From Pterois miles (taxonomy: Eukaryota; Chordata; Actinopteri; Perciformes; Scorpaenidae): a stretch of DNA of 64,000 nt. The stretch lies in assembly GCA_947000775.1 (NCBI GenBank), contig CAMQGK010000318.1, forward strand, positions 2,417,501 through 2,481,500, written 5' to 3'. The notes below the pieces were generated by a model, which was given only the letters and a program-made list of their open reading frames with translations, did no database searches and was not told the DNA's origin. This document shows positions 1 to 12,066 of the stretch, in pieces; position 1 is the stretch's first letter; each line of letters begins with the position of its first letter. A program made the translations under genes and the position numbers.

Positions 1-1250
1 GGTGTCTGTCTCTTTCTGCTAAAGTAACATCAAACAAACACAGCAAACAAAGGGGGGGCTGCTAAACGCACACACACAATCAAAGGGTCGGTGTCTGCAC
101 AGAGGGACCGCAACACTTCACCCGTTCCAGAATGCCTCCTGCTCAGCGCGGCCAACATTTCTGGACACAAACAACTGAGTGAAGCATAGCTGAGTAGTCG
201 GGCCAGCTGTATCATACAAAAGGAAAATAATTACCACTTGTTGCTTGAGGCATCTGTAATAAAAGACAAGGGCTAGCACATATGCAGTTTTCTGTATCAT
301 TAACTGAATTACATGCCATAGCTGCTACTGTTCGTTTCAGACTTTAGCATATAAGCCAGGATTCTATGCATTGCTCACACACAATCTCACTGAACAGGTG
401 TCAGCTGAGCACTAAATGGAAATGAGTGCCACTTAATTTACACAATTGCAGACATAAGACAAAACAAAAGCTGTGTTTGATTGAACTTGGTGTCAATAAA
501 TCAACACTATGTATGCCACTGTTGATAGAAATTGTATACATATACATTAGATTATATTATTCACTTTGACTAGCTACTATTTAGGAAGGTTTACACCAAC
601 TGGCTCAAATGTAAGAGGACCCTGATGTCACCCACATCTACAAAAAGATGAGGAAAAACTGAGAATAAAATAGGCAAGTGCACCATATCCAACATGCTTT
701 ATACTGTATGTATTGTCACATAAAATAATATAAAAACACAGTGGCTCAATATAAACAAAATATCACATTCTTCCTGGTGCCACCTCAAAAGGTGTGCATG
801 AACCAACAGATCCAGAGTTTGGAGGATTTTCAAAGCCTTCATCTGAAAGACTTTTCACAGCAGCGTTTAGGGTTGTTGTCTTGCCTTTTATCGGAGTCGG
901 GGACGTTTACCTGTGAAATGTTTGTCAAACTCAGTCTTGGAGCACCAGTAAATTGAACACAGTGTTATAAAATTGTTTAACTCTCTACTTACATTGAGTA
1001 GTGCCCTATCAAGCTGTTGGGAATCGTTAGTTTTGGACGCACATAAACACTTAGCTTGACTGTTTGCTTTCATACAATCTATTTGGACATTATTTTAACT
1101 GATAATCTGGGACACTGTTTTCTTGGCAAGTTCATTTTGGCCCCGTTAAGACCCTTTTCTATAAGTTAAACTGGGCTTACTGGAAATTATTGGGATGGAA
1201 AAGCTCTAGCAGACACACTCTTAATAAGATAACATAATTTATAAGCTAAG
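1..1250. other. Unique AT-rich non-coding sequence
   Basis: No repeat family, RNA gene or plausible exon was recognised here. Open frames are all under about 75 codons and look random. The sequence has mixed complexity without long simple repeats. Confidence 0.6.
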
Positions 1251-1298
1251 GTAAGATAAGATAGTACTTTATTGACCCCAGGGGGGAAATTCAGGTGT
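1251..1298 (-). repeat. Non-LTR retrotransposon 3' tail fragment
   Basis: A short block reads, on the plus strand, as a GATAA-type microsatellite start followed by 'ctttattgacccca' and 'ggggaaattc'. Three similar blocks occur at 41548-41599, 50764-50821 and 62028-62086, in both orientations. The pattern (GGGGAAATT-type palindrome, AATAAAG, then a short tandem tail) is a common teleost LINE or SINE 3' terminus. Only the terminal ~50 bp is present, so this is a 5'-truncated copy. The exact family is not determined. Confidence 0.6.
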
Positions 1299-3934
1299 AA
1301 TCAATTAGTCAACTAATCGGTCATTTTGGTCTTAGTCAGCGGACACTTCTGTAGTCAATAAATAATGTTTATGCTTTGTTTCATGCTGATTGACTTATTT
1401 CTATGAAACTTCTTACTTGGCATCTCTGGTAAACACCAGATTTAAAGTGGTGCGTTTGTGTTATTCTTTGTTGAGAATATTTCTGAGTGTTAGTCGACCA
1501 CTCATTTCTTCGGTCGAGGACAGCCCCACCACAACTGTTTGCAACTGTCCTCTTAGGCCAAACAGGAAGCCTTGCTACCCCTTCCCTCCTCGTCACAGTG
1601 CCGCAGGCCTCCACTGTAGGATACAGACTTATCTGAAGACATTAAAAAAAATGCATCCGTCATTAGTCTCACCTTGGTCTGCTTGCATCACAGACCAGGC
1701 ATTCCATGTCCTCCTCTAATCATCCGAGGACCAATATCCTGCAATTAGTTGAGTTTCCACACTCTGCCCTCGGGTCCTGCTCCAGCCTGGGAAATGGGAT
1801 CCAGTCCCTTCCTAAGCCTCGGCTTTGCTGCTGCAGAGCACGTCACACACTCCCAGCGCAGCCTGCCAGCCATGATGTGGTTGTTATCTTATGTTTGCAT
1901 GGGAACCACATGTAGTCAGTCCTTATAGCATGGCACACAACTCCTGTCTGAGTGTGTAAATTCCTGAAATGCAAAATATGCAGCCTACTCGCTATGATGT
2001 GGTTAATTATGTTTATGTCTTCATGGGAAATATAAAAAGCAGGTCACTTTCTTTCATGTTCCGACATGCTGGTTATCAGACAGAGAATATGTTGTGGTTG
2101 TGTCTCCATGTTGCATAAACAGGGTCAGTCAGAGTTTTCCTGCACAGGAACTCTTTTGTCGATGCTGACTTCAAATAGCACACAGGCGCACTTGTGCAGT
2201 TTATATGTATGATAGGAAGTGTGCACGCATGCATCAGCGGGGCCCTGCTTATCCCATCACACGGGCTTAATAATAGCTGCAGAACAGCGCGCTTTAGACT
2301 GTGCTTTTAATTGGTTTATAAATTCTGCCAATTATGCAGCAGAATTCCCCCTCAGTCACCTTCACTAATCTGCTTCGAGTCTAAGTGGAATCAAACAGGC
2401 CGGTGTCATGGAGTCAAAGACTGTCGCGAGAGGGCCGTGCGGACAGCAGGCGTGCGTGCGTATGCCCGCATATATGTGCATCTCAACAGAAGATGGCTGT
2501 CCTGCAGCTCTGGCAGATCATGTGAATACGGCAGGCCAATTGGATTAGCAGATTAACGCAAGATTTGCACTATGACCTCTGGAAGGCACTCAGACGGCTA
2601 TGTGTTTGGCTGACTGACGTTGGTACAGGCTGTCGCTTCCTCCCACACATATACAGTGCATACACACGCACACACGGGCAGGGTAATGGTGTAACCTTTC
2701 CCTGCCTGGAAGGGCACAGATAAACAGGACACTATAACTTAATGTTCCTGCTTCAAGAGGATTACAAGTATGAAGGAGATTAGTCCATCCACTACAACAA
2801 TAAGCAGGGTTAAACCCAAGCATCTTCAAGTGCCAACTCTATGTACTTATCTTTGACCATATGGAGGTATTAAGAATAGATAGACAAATAGATACAACAT
2901 GTATTATCCCTGATTTATAACGCACTTTAGGCTGTTGTAATACATCAAACGTACGTCAAACGTACAGTATGTAAGTTTACCCTAGCATATTTTTTACCCT
3001 ATGCTATTCATTCAGTGAAGCCGGGCTCACCAGGTCACGCATGGCCACTTGTGGTTTGAAGCCAACTTCCCCAGGAGAATAAAGCAGACTTGTTTGAGCC
3101 CGGCAGCCCTAATGTGTGGACACATTTTCTCAGACTCAGAGAGGGGTTTGCTGGTGGCCCTCGCCGTACCCGATGACCTGCAGATCACCCCTGCCGCTCG
3201 ATGATGTATTTCATTTCCCATGTCTCTTGGCTGACTGACAAACGCAGGTTATTCACACATGTTGTTCCTAATCCATTACACAGCTCACATGTCCAGGTTT
3301 GCCAGTAGCTGCTCTCTAAACAAGCAGAAAAGACATAGTGCCGCTGTTGCCAAAAGCCTTTGAACAAAATTACTTCCTCTCACACACCACGGCTTTAATT
3401 ATGTGTTGGAGAACATAAAACAGGTTGGACAATTTGTAGTGGGAAATCATATTTCCATTGAAAGGGGCTCAGGACATAACCAATGATTTATAAGAGGAAT
3501 GTCATAATTATTTTTCAGCACCAGGCCAAGGATCGGGTTTCAGCTAATGGGTGTCGAGCTGAAAGCACTAATTAGGTTTTGTAGTCGACTGACACCGGGA
3601 AAGAAAGAGAAGGTGCCACAATAAATAAGTTCTCACCGTGTAACTCAAAGCCTGTAATTTGAGTCGATGCTCCTGTATTAGGTTGTGGGAATTATAAACG
3701 TCTCAACAAAATGCAGATAAGTAATTGTGAGGTGTCTCACCCCTACTTTGGCAGGGTGGAGGGGCTCTGACAAGTATGATTACTGGAATAAGCCTGTAAC
3801 AAAACTCACTGTGGGCTGCTGTATGAAATTAAAAACACAATGACATTTAACAGGCTCACGACTTCATAACAGCTGTTACTGTACACCTCTATAAAGAAAA
3901 AAACAACTTACATTATACATTTGAAATATATATA
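1299..3934. other. Unique non-coding sequence, possible conserved block near 3470-3700
   Basis: No transposon or exon was recognised. Weak CA-rich stretches lie around 2640-2690. The part near 3470-3700 has balanced composition, no simple repeats and homeodomain-like cores (CTAATTAGG near 3569). That is typical of vertebrate conserved non-coding elements, but conservation cannot be seen from one sequence. Confidence 0.4.
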
Positions 3935-4146
3935 TTAAAAGGTGCAATGTGTAGTATCACATGCTCCAAAGAACACAGGAGCAGCATTTCAGCTCTACTA
4001 GTGGCTGCATAAACTCATCAGTTATTTAAAAAAAACGAGAAACAACGCAGAGTTCAACCAAACTGCTGAAACTCTGCTGAGAGACCGTCAAAATAAAACT
4101 GCTGTCTTACAATCTAAATGTGTGTTAGCTTTCTGTGGGTTTGTGC
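3935..4146. repeat. TTAA-type MITE end, truncated
   Basis: The sequence starts TTAAAAGGTGCAATGTGTAG, matching the inverted terminus of the element at 54107-54470 (TTAAAGGGTCAGTGTGTAGG, and GTAAAGGTGCAGTGTGTAGG on the other end). No matching right terminus was found downstream, so the element is either truncated or forms the outer part of the composite repeat that runs to about 5500. The right edge given here is simply where the hAT-type MITE interrupts it. Confidence 0.45.
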
Positions 4147-4397
4147 TAAGGCTGGACAATATAGCCAAAAAAAAGGTTCTTTCATATCTCCATAACAACA
4201 TATTGTGACATAGCTTGTTTTCTGGTAATTCAATAAATAAACAGTCTATATGAAATAACCACATGGCAAAGCCTATTTGGTATATGCCTGCAAATTAAAT
4301 ACACAACAAATGAAAACTACTTTCTCATTATATGAACTTGAGTGCAAAATGAACAGTATAATTTTGACAATATATATCATGATCTTGCCCAGCACTA
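4147..4397. mobile_element. hAT-type MITE, 251 bp, with 8-bp target-site duplication
   Basis: The left terminus is TAAGGCTGGACAATAT and the reverse complement of the right terminus is TAGTGCTGGGCAAGAT, giving about 12 matches in 16 positions. It is flanked by GTTTGTGC on the left (4139-4146) and TTTTGTGC on the right (4398-4405), an 8-bp duplication with one mismatch. Eight-base duplications and a GCTGGGC-type terminus fit non-autonomous hAT elements. The interior is AT-rich, with no coding capacity. It interrupts the larger repeat-like block around it. Confidence 0.72.
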
Positions 4398-5500
4398 TTT
4401 TGTGCCACTAACTGGGGGCTGTGCAGTCTGTGTATGCTATGATAGTTTGTTTATTGGACTAAATTCAAAGTGTCAGAAACAGGAAATTGACCCACACCCT
4501 CGGCCCGTCCCTCCCGCTGCTGGGGGGCAACCCCGCCGGGAGGAGAGCGGTCGGCACTCAGCAACTACGGGAGATGGATATCCAGCGACTCAAATTCAGC
4601 CAGAACAAACGGTGGCGCTGGGAGTCACAGTGGGCTGGTGGAGTGCTGCAGCTAACCTGTGTGACGGCAGCAACCACAAGTTTGCTGATCCAGTGGGCAG
4701 CCGGGGCTGTCCCCTGGGATCAGACCCCAGAGCTGGGGTTTGCACTGTTTGAAATGGAGCTTACTGCTAACTGGGGGTAACGCTGCCGCACGCTCTGCTC
4801 CTGGCGAAGCCGCCTCCCAGCTGTGGGGAGGATGTTTCTGCCAATTTGGATTTGATTTAATAAACTATCAAAACGTACACAGACTATGGATGTATTAAGA
4901 CAGCTGGATACAGCACTGGAGGTGGGGCTCCGTTCATTCCTATGAAAGTTGCTCGACAGACTATGATGCCTAAATGGCTCGACTTCCGACTGGAAAACTA
5001 CCCGGATCTTCTAGCGAGCTCGGTCACGGGGTCACAGCTGTCACGCTGTCGTCACAGACTGCTAACCCCACCGCCGAGTCCTCGTTCCAGCCTCAGTCTG
5101 AGTGTCATTCAGCTGGATTCAGCTATTAGTGAATTTTACAACTTTTACGACTTAATTATTTAAATGAGGGCTGTTCAAGTGTTTATACTTGGAAGTTGAT
5201 TCACCTCAAAAAAAATATCTGCTGAGTTACAGACAGCTCTTTCCCATTAGACTATGGGGAAAAAAAGTCTTTTTGGGCCCAATTACATTACGCAATGACA
5301 CGGAAGTTTTAGTACTGCCGTTTGGCCACTACGAAAATTGGGATCAACGACACGCACTCTTCCTGGGGGCTTGCGAGCTCTACTTCTTCTGTCTCTGGAC
5401 TAGACGCTACACTGACTCACTATGGCCTCTTGAGGTACAAGTGGTACTACAAGACAGGAGGTGCTGTGCTTAGCATGCTAATTTCAGTAGTTATCTCTGC
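4398..5500. repeat. GC-richer repeat-like block, unclassified
   Basis: Between about 4490 and 5460 the composition rises clearly in GC against its AT-rich surroundings, and the start and end are abrupt. Segments such as the run around 4930-5060 and 5290-5420 resemble interior parts of teleost non-autonomous DNA transposons, but termini were not resolved. Two overlapping open frames (4342-4752 and 4487-4780) are present but show no recognisable domain. I regard them as chance. A CpG-rich regulatory segment is the alternative reading. Confidence 0.35.
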
Positions 5501-6781
<1,281 letters not shown>

Positions 6782-7562
6782 TAGAGCTGTCACTCTAATT
6801 AAAATATTTAATCGCAATTAATTGCATGACAGTCCATAGTTAATTGTGACTAATCACACATTTTTTATCTGTTCACAATGCACCTTAATGCAAGATTTGT
6901 CAAGTATTTAATACTCTTATCAACATGGGAGTGGGCAAATAAGGTGCTTTATATAAATGTATGTACACATTTATTATTGGAAAACAAGTAACAACACAAA
7001 GCAAGGACAAATGTTGTCCAGAAACCCTCACAGGTACTGCATGTAGCATAAAAAATATGCACATCATATAACATGGCAAACTCAAGTCCAACAGTCAACA
7101 ACAGCTGTCAGTGTGTTGACTTGACTATGACTTGCCTCAAACTGTTTGTGATTATCATAAAGTGGGCATGTCTGTAATGGGGAGACTCGTGGGTACCCAC
7201 AGAACCCATTTTCATTCACATATCTTCAGGTTAGAGGTCAAGGGACCCCATTGAAAACAGCCATGCCAGTTTTTGCTCACCAAAATTGAGTATAAGAGCG
7301 TTGAGAGCAAGATGAGCATTATTTAGCCTCCTTCTTGACAGGTTAGTATGACATGATTGGTACCAATGGATTCATCAGGTTTCCTTGTTTAGTTTTCGAG
7401 CTTTAAAACAAGCTTGCTACAACCTCTAAAAGACTGGCAGTCTATTGGATATTTAAGAGGTTAATTAAAAATCGCAAGTTGCGTAAAACGTTTAAAGAGA
7501 TTAGTGGCGTTAAAACAAATTTGCATTTATGCATTATTATAGTGTTAACTTTGACAGCCCTA
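6782..7562 (-). mobile_element. hAT-N1 copy A (non-autonomous hAT-like element)
   Basis: Termini are TAGAGCTGTCA at the left and TGACAGCCCTA at the right, an inverted pair of 11 bp with one mismatch. Flanks are GGAGCAAG (6774-6781) and GTGGCAAG (7563-7570), an 8-bp duplication with two mismatches. The interior carries the family hallmarks: an ATTAATCG-like AT-rich subterminal block, a segment containing 'gtgggtacccac' near 7190-7200, and the block 'aggtcaagggacccc' near 7234-7250. It has no open frame of note. The interior is in the opposite orientation to the copies at 15023, 30811 and 57163. Confidence 0.75.
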
Positions 7563-8977
7563 GTGGCAAGAAAATATGACTTGTCATCATTTATTAGCAA
7601 AATGTTAACTTGCATTTCCTGAAACACACACCAACATGTCCAACACAACACAACTGCTCTAACATGTCCATAATGAAAAGGGTGTGGCTGGTGAGTAGAC
7701 GAGACTTTATAATGCTCCGTGGCAAATTGAATCACAGCAAAATGAATAAACAGACTAACTGATTAATAAAGTCTTTGGTATGCAACTAATTATTTTCCCA
7801 TTTTTTGTCATTGCATTTACTGCTGTAATAGTGTATGCTATTGTTTAGCAGATGACGTAAGCCTGGATAGCACAGTATAACACAAATCCTGGTGGCTCGG
7901 CTGAATGAGGTAACCAGAGTTTTCCGGGTTAAAAATCAAGCATTGAATTTGATTTCACATCACTAAAAACATCAAGCAGAAAAAAGTAGACACATTTTGT
8001 GGTGAGTCATGAATTACTGTAGTAAATACTTTTAAATCTCAAATATTAAATCCTTCAAGATTAACCTTACGATTAGCACAAAAATCTATGTTTCAGTCTG
8101 ACTATGGGTCATGCTGACTTTGCACTCAACAACCTCCGCTGTGGAGATCTGGTGAATCCAGAGTCCGGAAAGAAACCTACATGTCAGGGCAAGCAGCACA
8201 AACATCCCAAGGCTTACCAAATAAACTTCAATTTCACAGAAACCATTTCAAATGTTTGTCCCTGAGTTTGACTGAAAGTAAACACATAAGGTAGCCTCCT
8301 AGATTAGCTATTGTAGCTAACTGCATAGGAATTTGCTGGCCGACTGCAATGCATGATGTGTCTGCAAAGACAGCAGAAACATCAAGCAAAAAGCTCTTCA
8401 TAATCAGGTGCAACACACATTCACTTTATACCACAGGTTAATTAAAGATAATGACAAGCAAATTTTTGGGGGCAGCAATAGCAGAGGAGATCTGTCTAGA
8501 ACTGGGAGATATATTAACATAATATTGACATTGCGATGTAAAACTAGAGTAGTATTTGTGGGGTTTTGGCTGTAATGGTACCACTGTAATGTTGATTTTT
8601 TTTTCCCCCGCTTATCTTAAAAACTCCATTGCAGTTGAGTATATTTAGCTCCAACACCAAAAGTAGGCAGAACTAAGAGAGTTTATATACAAAATAAATG
8701 CAGTGGTGAATAGAAAGCAATGATGTGGGATGTGAACATCTGTATGATGAGTTCATCCATGGCGAGGTCTGATTCTTCTTGATCCTCCTCGGATCAAAGG
8801 CTGAGAAAGCCAATGGAGCGAGGCAGGTATATCACAAAGGCAATAATAAACTAATCAAGACCCAGGCAGTGCAGAATAGTCAGCTGTCAACTGACTGTAT
8901 TAGACATAAATAATCTAGCATCTGGTCTCTAAACACTATTTGATTATTTCAATATTATTTCTGTATTTTGTTTCAAA
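7563..8977. other. Unique non-coding sequence
   Basis: Mostly unique and AT-rich. A stretch at about 8498-8560 ('ctgggagatatatt' and following AT-rich sequence) faintly resembles the start of a decayed 'GCTGGGCGATAT' hAT-type MITE, but no partner terminus was found. Confidence 0.4.
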
Positions 8978-9692
8978 AAGGGCTGTCAATCGATTTTTTT
9001 ATGTGTTAAAAATGTACCTTAAAGGGAGATTTGTCAAGTATTTAATACTCTTGGAAGTGGGAAAATATGCTGCTTCATGTAAATGCATGTATATACTTAT
9101 TATTGGAAATCAATTAATAACACAAAACAATGACAAATATTGTCCAGAAACCCTCACATGTACTGCATTTAGCATGAAAATATGCTCAAATCATACCATG
9201 GAAAACTCAAGCCCAAAAACAGCTGTCAGTGTGTCAGTGTGCTGACTTGACAGTGATTTGCCCCAAACTGCATGTGATTATCATAAAGTGGCCATGTCTG
9301 TAAAGGGGAGACTTGTGGGTACCCAGAGAACCATTTATATTAACATATCTTGAGGCCAGAGGTCAAGGGACCCTTTGAAAATGGCCGTGCCAGTTTTTTC
9401 TCACCAAAATTTTTCTTAAGATTGGCGCACTATTCAGCCTGCCTCACAACGAGCTAGCACGGCATGGTTCATACCAATGGACTCCTTCAGTATTCTAGTT
9501 TGTATGATGCCAATATCTTCACTAGCTTTAATACAGAGCCCACTGTAACCCTAGTTTTATACTTTATATAATAACAGTATCGTCACTCTAGGTTTTCTGA
9601 TCCTGTTCTGATCGATCGCGTTAATGCTTTTAAGAAATTAGTGGCAACAAATTTGCGTTGACGCGTTATTAGCGTATTAACTTAGAGAGCTT
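8978..9692 (-). mobile_element. hAT-N1 copy B
   Basis: Starts AAGGGCTGTCAAT and ends with a degraded terminus (TTAGAGAGCTT). Flanks GTTTCAAA (8970-8977) and GTTTTACA (9693-9700) can be read as an 8-bp duplication with two mismatches. The interior aligns by eye with copy A along its length, including the 'ccctcaca-tgtactgcat' block near 9150 and 'gtgggtaccca' near 9315. It is non-coding and in the same orientation as copy A, about 1.4 kb away. Confidence 0.68.
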
Positions 9693-11880
9693 GTTTTACA
9701 AATTATTTGTAATATTCAAATAAACACATGCATAGAGTCTATTTGCTTCTCTCCTATTTCCGAAAGCACTTTCACTTCACAGCTGTTCCTGCTGTGTTAT
9801 CTGATTCATGCCGGTAAATTTAGAGAAACTGCTTAGTGACATCACCCAAAATACACAAGTCTGTTTTTGCCAAAACAGCTCAACACAACGTGTAGAGTGA
9901 TAAGCCCCATATAACCCAGAGAATAAAGGCAGCCAGCACACACCTACCTGTGTGCTACACATAAACACACAATAGTTATCCACTCATACAAACTACTCCC
10001 CCCCACACACACACAGCAGGTACATGAGATGTGTTGGAAGGGAAAGAAGTTATATATGTGCAAATTCACAGACACACACTCCCCCACACACACCATTTCG
10101 ACTAGGCTGTAGAATCCCCGGCCCCTGTCATTCATTAGTTTACAAAAGCTGTGCGAGGCAGACATGAGGTCACTGTGCTGCTTTGAAGGCCGAAAAACAC
10201 AGACAGTGTATGAGAAGGTAAAGAGCATCTGACTGGGACCAAGACAGAATACTTATTAACCCGGTCAATGAGTGCTGCTATTGTGTCTCCCCTCACCTCC
10301 CTGGCGAGGAGGAGCTGCGCTGAACAAGACGTCGGGTGTGTGAAGGGCCAGACAGGTCAAATCCTTTTCCACATACCCGGCTGAATAATGTCTCCCTGAT
10401 GCTCTGAGAACACGCCGCTCCGCTGCAGATTGTGCAAATATGACCGCTGATCTCAAACAATTTGTGCAACCATGCAAAGTTATTCTTAGAAGGCACAATA
10501 TGTAGACCAATGCATAGGCAAAAGCATGTAGGAACACGCTCGCCATAAGCACACAAACACAGACGCACACACACACTTTCTCCATGGTTGGTTGCTGAGT
10601 CAGTGTGTGAGGTTGCTGGTGTATGAAATGAGGGGAGTACCTTTCATTTCCTCCCCCTGGTTCGCCTCAACTGCCAACAGGAGTATGTATGCCTCCCCCT
10701 TGGCTGTTTCAGCACGTCACCGCTATGACTCAGAGCTAAGAGAGCAAACAGGAAGGATGTTAACTGCTGTGAAACACACACATACACGTCTAAAAAGTAG
10801 CTCAGAGGAAAAAAAAGTCAGATAATAAAGCAAACCTGGTACAAATACATACACCTGACACATGTAAGTACACAAGTTCTTCCATGTTTGCACACATGCA
10901 CACACACACTAGCTCGTATAAAAAAAAAAAAAAAACACACACACATTTGCTGTCAAAGTCAGGTAGGAAGAGTTCAAAGGTGTGACGGAGTGTGATTGCC
11001 GGTGAGACTACGATGTGAGAGGTGGATGGATAGAGAAAGGATGACAGTAAGATAGACAGACAAAGAAGAAGAGGAGAGAAAGAGCGAGTGAGTCGGTCAG
11101 ATGCCGTCACTCACCTCCGTCCTCACCTGGTAACTTTTCTGTCACCTCATGCCATCACCTTGTCACCCCCGCGTCCGTGCCACCCTGTCACCTATCCCCT
11201 TAGCAACTGAGCCTGTCAGCCCGTTGTCATGCGACCAAGTTCACCCCTGACCTTTTGTTTCTTTCATACACGCTACAGAGAAAAGAGCCGACGCGCAGGA
11301 GGGAGGGCAGTTGTGTCCGGACATGCCTATCACCCTAGATCACAGGCCACCGACATAAATGCTACAGGGGCCATAGATTTATGAGGGTGTGTAATATTGT
11401 GGCTGGGTTACCCCCCTCCCGTTAGTGCTGTTACTAACACAGGGGTAGGATGTCTGCTCAGGGCACATACACACTCAAGCACTCACACACACATGCAAAT
11501 GCTATTAAAATTAAAATTAGAGGCCTCTTTCTCTGAAAGGAAGAACTGACGCTTTTATATGTAGTGTGTGTGGGTGCTGAAACATGCATATTGTTTATGT
11601 TTTACAAGTGGAGAAACTCATCACAAGACTCAACGTGACTCATGTTTGCTTCAAAAATACAAAAAAAAAAAGGCTTTGTGGCTGGTGCTGATGGCAATTT
11701 AGATGAAAAAAATAAATAAACAGAAATAATGCAGCGTTAAAGCCCACATACTGGTTATGACAAACCTCAACATGATAGCTGGGATATGCCAGTGTTACCT
11801 AGGATTTTTAGTTATGTAAACAGACAACCGCTCCTGTTGACTGTTGGTTTTTGTGGTTTGTGTAAATTCTTCTGATATTT
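9693..11880. other. Non-coding sequence with short simple repeats
   Basis: Interrupted CA-rich stretches occur at 9997-10100, 10555-10577 and 10780-10945, with an A16 run at 10920-10935. 11100-11200 is rich in TCACC/TCACCT on the plus strand. The 10265-10460 segment is repeat-free and of balanced composition. No exon was recognised. Confidence 0.5.
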
Positions 11881-12066
11881 AACACAGGGGGAATGACAGT
11901 AGCCCAGATGTTAGGAAAAAAAAGTCTGGAAAATCGCCTGTTCAAATACAGCCGAGGTGCTATCGAACAAGGACCTAAACCCCCAGACCGGTCCAGTGGA
12001 CAACAGCAGAGGTCTGTGGTTGAACTGGGCAGTTTCACATGTGAGAACGGATGTAAGTGTGAAGCA
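11881..12066. repeat. Possible decayed SINE-like fragment
   Basis: The order of motifs 'gaacaaggacctaa', 'acccccagaccggtccagtg' and 'tgtgaagcatactgctgctg' resembles the tRNA-unrelated body of a common teleost SINE-like repeat that ends in a GTGTGAAGC-type stretch. No promoter boxes or tail were identified, so this is tentative. A short open frame over it (11893-12078) is not considered a gene. Confidence 0.3.

Noticed and set aside
4342..4780. Two overlapping open frames in a GC-richer block
   Set aside because: No domain and no splice context. The block looks repeat-derived.
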